Virus record (IMG/VR): IMGVR_UViG_3300001450_010303
Location: 1 to 64,000 of that record
Length of the DNA: 64,000 bases
From: a virus
Direction: 5' to 3' (one strand)
Part shown: positions 7,143 to 13,248 of the stretch, piece by piece
Layout: each line of letters begins with the position of its first letter
Position numbering within the stretch: the stretch's first letter is position 1
The notes under the pieces: model-generated
Database searches by the model: none
What the model was told of the DNA's origin: nothing
What the model saw: the letters and a program-made list of their open reading frames with translations, nothing else
Translations under genes and position numbers: made by a program

Positions 7143-7970
7143 ATGACCACTCAAACCCGCATGAACTGGAATGTCGCCTTCACCACCCTGATCGGGAGTG
7201 TTGCGCTTCAAGGCAAGGATCGCACCGTGATCGAAAGCATGCATGCACATTGGTCGCGGGGCAAGTCGATGACTGTTGGCCGTAAGCAGTATTTTCTTGC
7301 CATCCAAGAGCGTACACAACGCACCGCAGTTGCCCTGAAAGAGCGCGCAACCGGTGACGGTGAGACTACCATGGGCAAGCGGCTGTTCGCCCTTCAGGAG
7401 CGTATGGGCGAGGAAGGAACACAGTGGGATCAGGAGTTTGTCGAAAGCGTAGCGGTTCAAGAGGTTCAGGGGAGAACCCTCAGCGCGCGCCAGATTCAGA
7501 TCCTGGAAGGGATCGAAGTTAAGTTTTCCGATGAGTCTCAGAACGCAGCCAAGACCTTTGTTGAAGACTTCGAGAGCAACAAAGATAATATGAGGACCAA
7601 CTTCGAGCGTATGATAGCGTATTACATCGCAAACCCGCCTTACTATCGCAACGCTGTGCGTTCCCAGCTTTCAGATCCACAGTGGATCCCGACCACCGAA
7701 ACCTATAACAAGGTGATGGGCTCCGCGTATACCACAAAGGTGCTGGAAGGCTATACAGCAGCCCCTAAGTACGAAGTTGGCGCGCTGGTCTTTGCAAACT
7801 CCAAGCTGCCCCACAACGCCGCGATGTGGATGCTGAAGGGCGCAATGGTGATGAATACCAGCGGTGCGATCATAAGTGCATGTAAGAACAACAAACTCTA
7901 TACTTTGCTCCCGATCGGCGGCACTACAACGATCCAAGTTGAAGAACGTTATTTGAAGGCGCGCAGATGA
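7143..7970 (+). CDS. unknown 275-residue protein with C-terminal VGDLV-like domain
   Basis: The first 200 residues are mostly helical and charged, with no catalytic motif. The last 65 or so (YEVGALVFANSK, GAIISACKN, QVEERYLK) follow the layout of the small VGDLV proteins, so this looks like a fusion of that domain to a helical body. It could show how the small proteins act as modules. It overlaps the next ATG by 4 bases. Confidence 0.7.
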   Translation: MTTQTRMNWNVAFTTLIGSVALQGKDRTVIESMHAHWSRGKSMTVGRKQYFLAIQERTQRTAVALKERATGDGETTMGKRLFALQERMGEEGTQWDQEFVESVAVQEVQGRTLSARQIQILEGIEVKFSDESQNAAKTFVEDFESNKDNMRTNFERMIAYYIANPPYYRNAVRSQLSDPQWIPTTETYNKVMGSAYTTKVLEGYTAAPKYEVGALVFANSKLPHNAAMWMLKGAMVMNTSGAIISACKNNKLYTLLPIGGTTTIQVEERYLKARR

Positions 7971-8272
7971 TGAAAATATGGGTTGTAAGACAGACGTGTG
8001 CTCATTCCAATGACACTTATCTAAGCACACACATAACAGAAAAGGGCGCACTGATCACAGCTATCGAAGCGGTGCGGGCAGATATGGCTGATGGGCTGGA
8101 CGGTGACGAACTTGAAGATATGCGGCCGGGAATGCCTCACGACTTTGATGAAGATTTGATGAAGTATAGCAGCGATCACCTTCGCGGCATCGTTCAAGAT
8201 TGGTGGGAATATGCGTGGGAGATCGATGAATACCAACAGTATCAGATACACCAAACACAGGTGACAGCATGA
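7967..8272 (+). CDS. unknown acidic 101-residue protein
   Basis: The ATG overlaps the previous stop (ATGATGA). A short beta start (MKIWVVRQTCA) is followed by an acidic, helix-rich stretch with a Trp pair (DWWEYAWEIDEY). No family recognised. Strong negative charge could suit a nucleic-acid mimic, but that is only a guess. Confidence 0.6.
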   Translation: MMKIWVVRQTCAHSNDTYLSTHITEKGALITAIEAVRADMADGLDGDELEDMRPGMPHDFDEDLMKYSSDHLRGIVQDWWEYAWEIDEYQQYQIHQTQVTA

Positions 8273-8282
8273 AAGCAATCGC

Positions 8283-8337
8283 TTGACATTCACTTGACAA
8301 GAAAGGGCTTGCGTTTTGGCGCACCCTGTGGTATAAT
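8283..8337 (+). promoter_or_regulatory. triple-box promoter, copy 8
   Basis: Boxes begin at 8283, 8294 and 8309 (degenerate TTGCGT), with a 17-base spacer to a consensus TATAAT at 8332-8337, then AGAAAGGAGAG. It drives 8363. Confidence 0.8.
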
Positions 8338-8362
8338 CTATATATAGAAAGGAGAGAAATCT

Positions 8363-8536
8363 ATGATCGAAGTCGGAAGCATGGTGACAAATGTGGGATT
8401 TATCCAAGGTCGCAATAACTCAAATCACGGGGTGGTTATCAGCTTGATGGCAGGCGGCAAGATTGCCCGTGTGTTCTGGGCTTCAACCCAAAAGAGCGGA
8501 TTTTGCTCCGTCGTAGACCTGCAAGTAATCGCTTGA
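8363..8536 (+). CDS. VGDLV-family protein
   Basis: 57 residues: MIEVGSMVTNVG, HGVVISLM, ARVFWAS and VDLQVIA. The ATG follows AAAGGAGAGAAAT. The stop TGA at 8534-8536 is part of box 1 of promoter copy 9. It is a single-gene cassette between two promoters. Confidence 0.75.
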   Translation: MIEVGSMVTNVGFIQGRNNSNHGVVISLMAGGKIARVFWASTQKSGFCSVVDLQVIA

Positions 8537-8597
8537 CATTCACTTGACAACTTAGTTATTGACTTACCCCCGTTTTAGTGGTATAATGGTTATACCA
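8533..8597 (+). promoter_or_regulatory. triple-box promoter, copy 9, with palindrome over the -10
   Basis: Boxes begin at 8533, 8544 and 8559 (TTGACT), with a 17-base spacer to TATAAT at 8582-8587. The -10 lies in a perfect inverted repeat TGGTATAATGGTTATACCA (8579-8597), a likely operator. It drives 8615. Confidence 0.85.
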
Positions 8598-8614
8598 AGT
8601 AAGGAGAAACCACC

Positions 8615-8890
8615 ATGGCTTCACAAATCGACACCGTTATACTTTTCGCAGACGCATGCGAAACCTTCACCACCGAGATCCTTCCGATGATCCAAGAGCA
8701 GTTTGAGCAGGACGGTATTCCTGACATGCCCGCCCGCCGCGAGGCATGGAATAACTGGGTTGATGGACTGAGCCAAGACGGGCAGATCAGCGAGTGGCAA
8801 GCAGACAACTGGGGACACCCAGACTGCAACGATGACAACCAACCGCGCACTTCAAGCTGGACCGGTAACGCTTGGCCGATCAACTACTAA
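8615..8890 (+). CDS. unknown acidic 91-residue protein
   Basis: Good ribosome site (AAGGAGAAACCACC). Acidic and Trp-rich in the second half (WNNWVDGL, EWQADNWG, SSWTGNAW). No motif recognised. It is a single-gene cassette under promoter copy 9. Confidence 0.65.
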   Translation: MASQIDTVILFADACETFTTEILPMIQEQFEQDGIPDMPARREAWNNWVDGLSQDGQISEWQADNWGHPDCNDDNQPRTSSWTGNAWPINY

Positions 8891-8894
8891 TCTG

Positions 8895-8959
8895 CTGACA
8901 TTCACTTGACAACAAAAGCATTGACTTACCCCCGTTTTTCTGGTATAATGGTTATACCA
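8895..8959 (+). promoter_or_regulatory. triple-box promoter, copy 10, with palindrome
   Basis: Boxes begin at 8895 (CTGACA), 8906 and 8921 (TTGACT), with a 17-base spacer to TATAAT at 8944-8949, inside the same 19-base palindrome (8941-8959) as copies 9 and 11. Confidence 0.85.
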
Positions 8960-8976
8960 AACAAGGAAAGAAGACC

Positions 8977-9306
8977 ATGACCAGCATCCAAACCAACTAC
9001 ATCGTGACCCTCACTTATATCCACTCAAGCGGCGGGTGGCACGGTGGTTATGATGCTGCCACTGATCGGCGCGAGGTGGCGCTTAACATCGCGGCAGACT
9101 GCGCGCACAATGCTAACCACATCGCGATCCGCAAGTACATCAACGGCGGCCAGCCGGAGATCATCAGCACTGCGCTCCACGCGCAGCAAGGTGAAGGCAC
9201 CGCGCAGGTCATCGCCTGGATCGACAGGATGAAGAACCTGGGCTGGTTCGACGATGCGAGGAAGGCGAAAGCCGCCCAAAAGTTTGCCGCCTGTGCTGCC
9301 GCGTAA
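8977..9306 (+). CDS. unknown 109-residue protein
   Basis: The ATG follows CAAGGAAAGAAGACC. It starts with a beta strand (NYIVTLTYIH) and ends in an Ala/Lys-rich helix (ARKAKAAQKFAACAAA). No family recognised. GC content is visibly high here (about 60% in the line from 9061). Single-gene cassette. Confidence 0.65.
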   Translation: MTSIQTNYIVTLTYIHSSGGWHGGYDAATDRREVALNIAADCAHNANHIAIRKYINGGQPEIISTALHAQQGEGTAQVIAWIDRMKNLGWFDDARKAKAAQKFAACAAA

Positions 9307-9310
9307 GCCT

Positions 9311-9375
9311 CTGACATTCACTTGACAACTTAGTTGTTGACTTACCCCCACATTTCTGGTATAATGGTTATACCA
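9311..9375 (+). promoter_or_regulatory. triple-box promoter, copy 11, with palindrome
   Basis: Boxes begin at 9311 (CTGACA), 9322 and 9337 (TTGACT), with a 17-base spacer to TATAAT at 9360-9365, inside the palindrome 9357-9375. It drives 9393 onward and is the last copy of the series. Confidence 0.85.
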
Positions 9376-9392
9376 AACAAGGAAAAAACACT

Positions 9393-9797
9393 ATGAACTT
9401 CACTGACTTCACTCTTGAGCAACTTACTGACTCTGACGGCAATTTTCGCTATCGCCCTGATCCGATGATCAACAATATCGAGATCACCTCAAACCGTAAG
9501 AAGGTCTATCGCCCACAGCCGGCACCGCCAACGCGCAAGCAACTCACCGGCTGGACCGTCGAGCAGGTTGGTCCTAAGATGTGGCGCGTGTTTCGCAACT
9601 CGACCACGCAGGGCAAGCAGATCGTGATGGACTTCAGCGCGCCAGAAAGCGCACAGTCATTTGCCGATGGTTGCAACCGGGAGCACAAAACCCCTACCAA
9701 GATGAGCGCGTCCAGCCTTCGCAACAAAGCCAAGGAACACTTGAGCGACGAAGAAAAGGCCGATCTTGCTGCGCTTGCTGCTGGCGAGGGCATCTAA
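9393..9797 (+). CDS. unknown 134-residue protein
   Basis: Good ribosome site (CAAGGAAAAAACACT). It has a Pro-rich stretch (RPQPAPPTRKQ), then WTVEQVGPKMWRVF, and a charged helical C-terminus (HLSDEEKADLAALAAGEG). No catalytic motif. It begins the transcript that continues into 9808, 10088, 10192 and 10380. Confidence 0.65.
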   Translation: MNFTDFTLEQLTDSDGNFRYRPDPMINNIEITSNRKKVYRPQPAPPTRKQLTGWTVEQVGPKMWRVFRNSTTQGKQIVMDFSAPESAQSFADGCNREHKTPTKMSASSLRNKAKEHLSDEEKADLAALAAGEGI

Positions 9798-9807
9798 AAC
9801 AGATCCT

Positions 9808-10095
9808 ATGTCAAAGTATTTTGTAAGCAAAACAGAAGTGTTAATAATCGACGGTAGGATCGACGGTTATGAAACACCCTTGACTAAACCTTGCACCCAC
9901 GACCAAGCGGTTGAGGGGTTAAGAAGGTATAAGAATCTTGGTATTAAGAACATACATCTGTGCAAGCATACAACCAAGCGATACAACAAGTTGATCCGCG
10001 AGTATAACAAAAGAAGAAAAGAAGTTAAACTCACAGTAGCGGATATTGCACAGATGACCGAACAAGCAGCAGAGGCAGAAGAAAAGAATGAATAG
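9808..10095 (+). CDS. unknown basic 95-residue protein
   Basis: The ATG at 9808 (MSKYFVSKTEVLIIDG) lies 10 bases after the previous stop. A Lys/Arg-rich middle (TTKRYNKLIREYNKRRK) is followed by an acidic helix. It could bind nucleic acid by charge alone. It overlaps the next small ORF by 8 bases. Confidence 0.6.
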   Translation: MSKYFVSKTEVLIIDGRIDGYETPLTKPCTHDQAVEGLRRYKNLGIKNIHLCKHTTKRYNKLIREYNKRRKEVKLTVADIAQMTEQAAEAEEKNE

Positions 10096-10186
10096 TACAG
10101 AAGTTATCGCAGTATATACAGTTCTAACGGCACTATGGTGTGTCATTGATTACAACCTAAAGTGTGTTCGTCACACAGGAGAATAA
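10088..10186 (+). CDS. 32-residue hydrophobic peptide
   Basis: The ATG overlaps the end of the 9808 gene. The peptide is MNSTEVIAVYTVLTALWCVI plus a short basic tail: one predicted membrane span. It ends six bases before the next ATG, whose ribosome site lies within its own coding end. Support comes from overlap and hydrophobicity. Confidence 0.5.
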   Translation: MNSTEVIAVYTVLTALWCVIDYNLKCVRHTGE

Positions 10187-10191
10187 ACCAT

Positions 10192-10386
10192 ATGGAAATG
10201 ATGATCTTTTTTGGAGCGGCTGCTATGGCCATTATCTTTGTGATAGTTACCGAACGTATCTCAATCGAGCTACGCGGTATCCGATCGGTGCTGATGGAGC
10301 ACGCTCAGCTTGAGCCTGTACCCGTCCGAGAGCATGATCCGAGCCGGTACCAACGCAAGAAGAGCGGTAGCCCACCTGTATGCTAA
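10192..10386 (+). CDS. 64-residue single-span membrane protein
   Basis: The ATG follows CACAGGAGAATAAACCAT. Residues 3-20 (MMIFFGAAAMAIIFVIVT) form a membrane span. The rest (about 44 residues) is polar and would face the cytoplasm or periplasm. An upstream GTG at 10162 is in frame but lacks a better ribosome site. Function unknown. Confidence 0.65.
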   Translation: MEMMIFFGAAAMAIIFVIVTERISIELRGIRSVLMEHAQLEPVPVREHDPSRYQRKKSGSPPVC

Positions 10387-10622
10387 ATGATGGCGATGGT
10401 TCCCGCTTTAATGTTGGTGGTTCAGTGGTAGGGCGGGAACCATTTGCCCGAGGCGACTTAATAAAAAGAAAGAAGATAGGCCCAATGGCCCGGGCGTTGT
10501 GTATGGTTATAAGCGAGGACTCTGATAACTATACATTTTATAACTTTAGTACAAAGAAGTTGCACACGACTATTAAATGTGTGATGATAGAGTTATATGA
10601 TAGGTATCCACAGGATGTATAA
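10380..10622 (+). CDS. VGDLV-family protein
   Basis: 80 residues. The family core begins at about residue 22: FARGDLIKRKK, ALCMVISED, NYTFYNF and IKCVMIELYD. The start overlaps the previous stop. Its 5' end contains a GGTTCCCGC...GCGGGAACC inverted repeat (about 10399-10441), which may fold in the mRNA. Last gene before the 450-base gap. Confidence 0.65.
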   Translation: MLNDGDGSRFNVGGSVVGREPFARGDLIKRKKIGPMARALCMVISEDSDNYTFYNFSTKKLHTTIKCVMIELYDRYPQDV

Positions 10623-10668
10623 CAGTATTTATAGGTGGTGTATGATGTATAGGCTTTAATGTGTTATA

Positions 10669-10699
10669 TTGACAGTGAGTGATGGATGATGTTTATAAT
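10669..10699 (+). promoter_or_regulatory. possible sigma70-type promoter in the gap
   Basis: A perfect TTGACA at 10669-10674 and a perfect TATAAT at 10694-10699, but with a long 19-base spacer. No large gene follows, so it might drive an RNA or the peptide at 10909. Confidence 0.35.
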
Positions 10700-10908
10700 G
10701 TGGTAGATATGCGGTGGAGTTTAGTACGTAGTCGCATCCCACCACAAACGACCATTATGTATCACAATGCAACAACATTCCTCAACAATATCAACGACAT
10801 GCGGTGACACATGCTAGCAATATGCGACAGCATATGCCGCCTGTAACGCCGGTTATCGTGACGCATTGAAACACACTAAGTGCGACAGCACAAGGAGAAA
10901 CATATACT

Positions 10909-10992
10909 TTGATACATGATACAGAACGTCGACGCGATGTGACAACTGTGCTATTTATCGTCGGTTTGATAGCGTTATTGCTTATAACCTGA
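10909..10992 (+). CDS. possible 27-residue membrane peptide, TTG start
   Basis: An AAGGAG at 10892-10897 is followed 11 bases later by a TTG-started frame: a polar, Arg-rich start (HDTERRRD) and one hydrophobic span (VTTVLFIVGLIALLLIT). The start codon and long spacing make it uncertain, though the charge/hydrophobic layout is typical of small phage membrane peptides. Confidence 0.35.
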   Translation: MIHDTERRRDVTTVLFIVGLIALLLIT

Positions 10993-11073
10993 CGAAATCC
11001 TCGAAACACCCGATTTTAAAACCCCAACAATATCAACCACTTAGTTAAGGTCCGCCTTAAAGGAACTAGAACA

Positions 11074-11391
11074 ATGCAAGAAACCATCTACACCATCGGC
11101 AGCGCACGACTCAATAAGAATGAGATTGACATTCTATGCGGCATGCCCGATACCACCGAGACTATAACAAACATTATACATATATCAGAACTAGCAGACC
11201 CACTAGATGCGGAGGATGCTGTTCATCATCTTATACTTGAGGGCTTGCTTGAGTGGACATACGTTGGTGAGACTGTACGTGTATCAGATGAAACATATGA
11301 ATGGTTTGATACACACGGTGATACACTGGCCGGCCTATCATTGATGCTTAATACAGATCTGTTTGAGTTAGATGAGATGGCTGTCGCATGA
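11074..11391 (+). CDS. unknown 105-residue acidic protein
   Basis: Ribosome site AAAGGAACTAGAACA. The pattern of helices (LNKNEIDILCGM, DAEDAVHHLILEGLLEW) followed by a beta hairpin (TYVGETVRVSDETYEWF) resembles a small winged-helix fold, so a DNA-binding or anti-host role is possible. This is a fold guess only. Acidic overall. Confidence 0.6.
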   Translation: MQETIYTIGSARLNKNEIDILCGMPDTTETITNIIHISELADPLDAEDAVHHLILEGLLEWTYVGETVRVSDETYEWFDTHGDTLAGLSLMLNTDLFELDEMAVA

Positions 11392-11401
11392 GTAATACAT
11401 A

Positions 11402-11557
11402 ATGAATGGCAAGAAGGCGAGAACACTTAATAAAATATTAGATACAGTATGTGTCTTCGCCTTCTTCATGCCAGTTACATTAGTAGTGTATGGTTATATA
11501 GGTAGAGAGTGCGTACGCTATACAGTTAAAGGTGTGAAGGAGAGACTGTACAGGTGA
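11402..11557 (+). CDS. 51-residue single-span membrane peptide
   Basis: ATG at 11402. Basic start (MNGKKARTLNK), a hydrophobic span at residues 14-32 (TVCVFAFFMPVTLVVYGYI) and a basic tail. Positive charge on both sides of the span. No family recognised. Confidence 0.5.
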   Translation: MNGKKARTLNKILDTVCVFAFFMPVTLVVYGYIGRECVRYTVKGVKERLYR

Positions 11558-11611
11558 ATGATTTAAATATGTATTGTTTGTCGCAACTGTTTTGATACAT
11601 TGTGACAGACA

Positions 11612-11633
11612 CCCCCCTCCTCCCCCCTACCCC
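11612..11633 (-). other. G-run tract on the minus strand (possible quadruplex)
   Basis: The + strand carries C runs of 6, 2, 6 and 4 separated by single T or TA. The minus strand therefore has GGGG-TA-GGGGGG-A-GG-A-GGGGGG, which can in principle fold into a quadruplex. It sits about 24 bases before the gene at 11657. It stands out in an otherwise AT-rich stretch. Confidence 0.4.
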
Positions 11634-11656
11634 GGAATGTATGTCGCATATATGTG

Positions 11657-12034
11657 ATGTGGCTGGTTTGGTGGGCTAAGTACGCTTTAGATCCCGCGCC
11701 AAAATTTCCAGATCTAAAAAACACCGCCAAAAAAAATCAAGATATAGTGCCTACATATTACATGGCCGACGGTACCGAACAGCTCAAATCGCTCAAAGAA
11801 TTCTTCGCACTACCGCCGGCCGGACATACAATAGCGTTGGGCGCCCTTGTAGCATGCACGTGCCACCCGGAGAGTATCGCAGTAGTCATCGAGCTATACG
11901 ACGGCAGTAACGGCGAGGGGCCACCGATGAACATGGCGAAGATATATTGGATACGGAGACCAAAAGGATATAATAGTCGGATATGGATGCACACGATCGC
12001 GAGGCTAAAAGAATATAACCCACCAGCCATATAG
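11657..12034 (+). CDS. 125-residue protein with C-terminal VGDLV-like domain
   Basis: ATG at 11657 (a GTG at 11654 is also in frame). Residues 55-125 follow the family layout: IALGALVACTC, IAVVIELYDG, AKIYWIRR and IARLKEYN. The N-terminal part is basic and Trp-rich at the very start. The ribosome site is poor. It is followed after 7 bases by another family member. Confidence 0.55.
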   Translation: MWLVWWAKYALDPAPKFPDLKNTAKKNQDIVPTYYMADGTEQLKSLKEFFALPPAGHTIALGALVACTCHPESIAVVIELYDGSNGEGPPMNMAKIYWIRRPKGYNSRIWMHTIARLKEYNPPAI

Positions 12035-12041
12035 TTATAGC

Positions 12042-12338
12042 ATGGTATATGAAAATGTATATGGCACATCGCCATATGAAACCGGTGTGGAGGTAGAAGA
12101 ATATATGGTGGGGGATTTGGTTACGTTTGCCGGAAAGCTTTATACACCGGATTTTATTTACGTCGATTCACATGAGACCGAGAAGCCATTAATAGGGATA
12201 GTGATAGGTATTAAAATGTATGGAAGCGTGCTGCCTAAATCTATAGTGTATAAAGTAAAGTGGTTGAACAAAAATCGTATCTCTGAAGTTGCTGCAGGGC
12301 ATTTACGTTTAATGTATGCGCGCGCGCCTGAAGAATGA
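12042..12338 (+). CDS. VGDLV-family protein
   Basis: 98 residues. The core starts near residue 22: YMVGDLVTFAG, LIGIVIGIK, YKVKWLNK and AAGHLRLMY. This is one of the clearest members, with a 20-residue N-terminal extension. The role of the family is unknown. Confidence 0.75.
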   Translation: MVYENVYGTSPYETGVEVEEYMVGDLVTFAGKLYTPDFIYVDSHETEKPLIGIVIGIKMYGSVLPKSIVYKVKWLNKNRISEVAAGHLRLMYARAPEE

Positions 12339-12396
12339 ATAAAACCACAGACATTTGCTTCTCAGCGTGCTATTTATACATGGAGACACTTTCATT

Positions 12397-12678
12397 ATGA
12401 GCATGCTATTGACAATTCCACCGGGCTATGTGGTGGAGCCTCTGAACGAAGAGCTAACAAGAGCAGATAAATCTGATATTAAAAAGATAGTTGCTGATGA
12501 GCTTGATAAAAATCTTAAGAAAGAACTTAAAAAGATTCTTGATGATGAGCTGCCCAAAGCGTTAGGTTCTAAGGCGACAAAGGAAGAGATCGGCGATATT
12601 ACCAAAAAAGTACTTAAGCGTCTTTATAAAGATTTATCGCTTCATCATCCATATATTATCGATCGTATCAAAATTTAA
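12397..12678 (+). CDS. unknown 93-residue helical protein
   Basis: ATG at 12397 (MSMLLTIPPGYVVEPLNEE) with a GGAGA upstream. A hydrophobic Pro/Gly start is followed by a strongly charged Lys/Glu/Asp helix (KKELKKILDDELPKAL) that could form a coiled coil. No family recognised. A scaffold-like role would fit but is unproven. Confidence 0.6.
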   Translation: MSMLLTIPPGYVVEPLNEELTRADKSDIKKIVADELDKNLKKELKKILDDELPKALGSKATKEEIGDITKKVLKRLYKDLSLHHPYIIDRIKI

Positions 12679-12717
12679 ACTTTGTTTTCATAGTTACTGT
12701 ATGGGGGGTACTATGTG

Positions 12718-13017
12718 GTGGCTCAATGGAAGCATGCGCGCGATATTGTCTTTCATGTCGGTGATATCCTTCACGATGAGAATCTATGTGACGTAATAGT
12801 TCTTTTGTCTCGTGATCATACTGCGCACAAAGTTGAAACTCTCGGCGGGACTACTACCGGTGTGGCTGTGTGGAAGTTGTGGTCGTCACGTGATGGATCA
12901 CAGTATTATAGTGAGTTTGGCCTTCAAAACTTGGTTTTTCTCGATGTTTTTGCGATGTATCGTGCGGTTATGTGTGATACATGTGGTTGGTGTGTTGGAA
13001 AAGTTGGAAAATTTTAG
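12718..13017 (+). CDS. VGDLV-family protein, GTG start
   Basis: About 99 residues. HVGDILHDEN, DVIVLLSRD, VAVWKLWSS and LQNLVFLD follow the family layout. GTG at 12718 (or 12715) lies 8 bases after a GGGGGG ribosome site. An ATG at 12701 is in another frame and opens only a 31-codon reading frame. The C-terminus adds a Cys pair (CDTCGWCVG). Confidence 0.6.
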   Translation: MAQWKHARDIVFHVGDILHDENLCDVIVLLSRDHTAHKVETLGGTTTGVAVWKLWSSRDGSQYYSEFGLQNLVFLDVFAMYRAVMCDTCGWCVGKVGKF

Positions 13018-13059
13018 GGAAAATATCGCGATTTACGTAAGTTCATCGGTAGTTACTTT

Positions 13060-13248
13060 ATGAAGAAAATTTTTGCGAACGCGGCGAGAATCTTTAACAT
13101 AATCTGTGGGATATCTTTTTTCATTAACATCTGGCTTTTTGGTTTTGCAAACCTTAATGATATGTTTGAGCTTTCCATTCTATCTTTGTTAAATATGATG
13201 TTGCTAAGTTTCGTTTTATTAAGAAATCCAAGTGGAACAAATAAATGA
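13060..13248 (+). CDS. 62-residue two-span membrane protein
   Basis: MKKIFANAARIFNII begins the first span (residues 11-30) and a second lies near 35-54 (LSILSLLNMMLLSFVLL). Basic N-terminus, short polar tail. It overlaps the vWA lipoprotein gene by 4 bases, so the pair may act together at the membrane, for example as anchor and surface protein. Function unknown. Confidence 0.65.
   Translation: MKKIFANAARIFNIICGISFFINIWLFGFANLNDMFELSILSLLNMMLLSFVLLRNPSGTNK

Larger units (their letters stand above)
10623..11073. other. non-coding gap of about 450 bases
   Basis: No convincing gene longer than 30 codons on either strand. It holds a consensus promoter pair near 10669-10699, a 13-base direct repeat CAACAATATCAAC at 10783-10795 and 11025-11037, and a possible tiny membrane peptide at 10909. 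It separates the promoter-cassette block from the rest and is a candidate for a non-coding RNA or regulatory region. Confidence 0.5.

Noticed and set aside
604-9375. Repeated TTGAC blocks considered as a CRISPR array or iterons
   Set aside because: Each block ends in a -10 and a ribosome site directly before a gene, and the blocks are separated by whole genes, so they are promoters.
10399-10441. GGTTCAGTGGTAG resembling a tRNA D arm within a GGTTCCCGC/GCGGGAACC stem
   Set aside because: No anticodon arm, T arm or acceptor closure can be drawn, and the stretch is inside the coding start of a VGDLV-family gene.
12701-12796. 31-codon frame from ATG 12701
   Set aside because: It overlaps, in another frame, the VGDLV-family gene starting at 12718, whose domain pattern is well supported.
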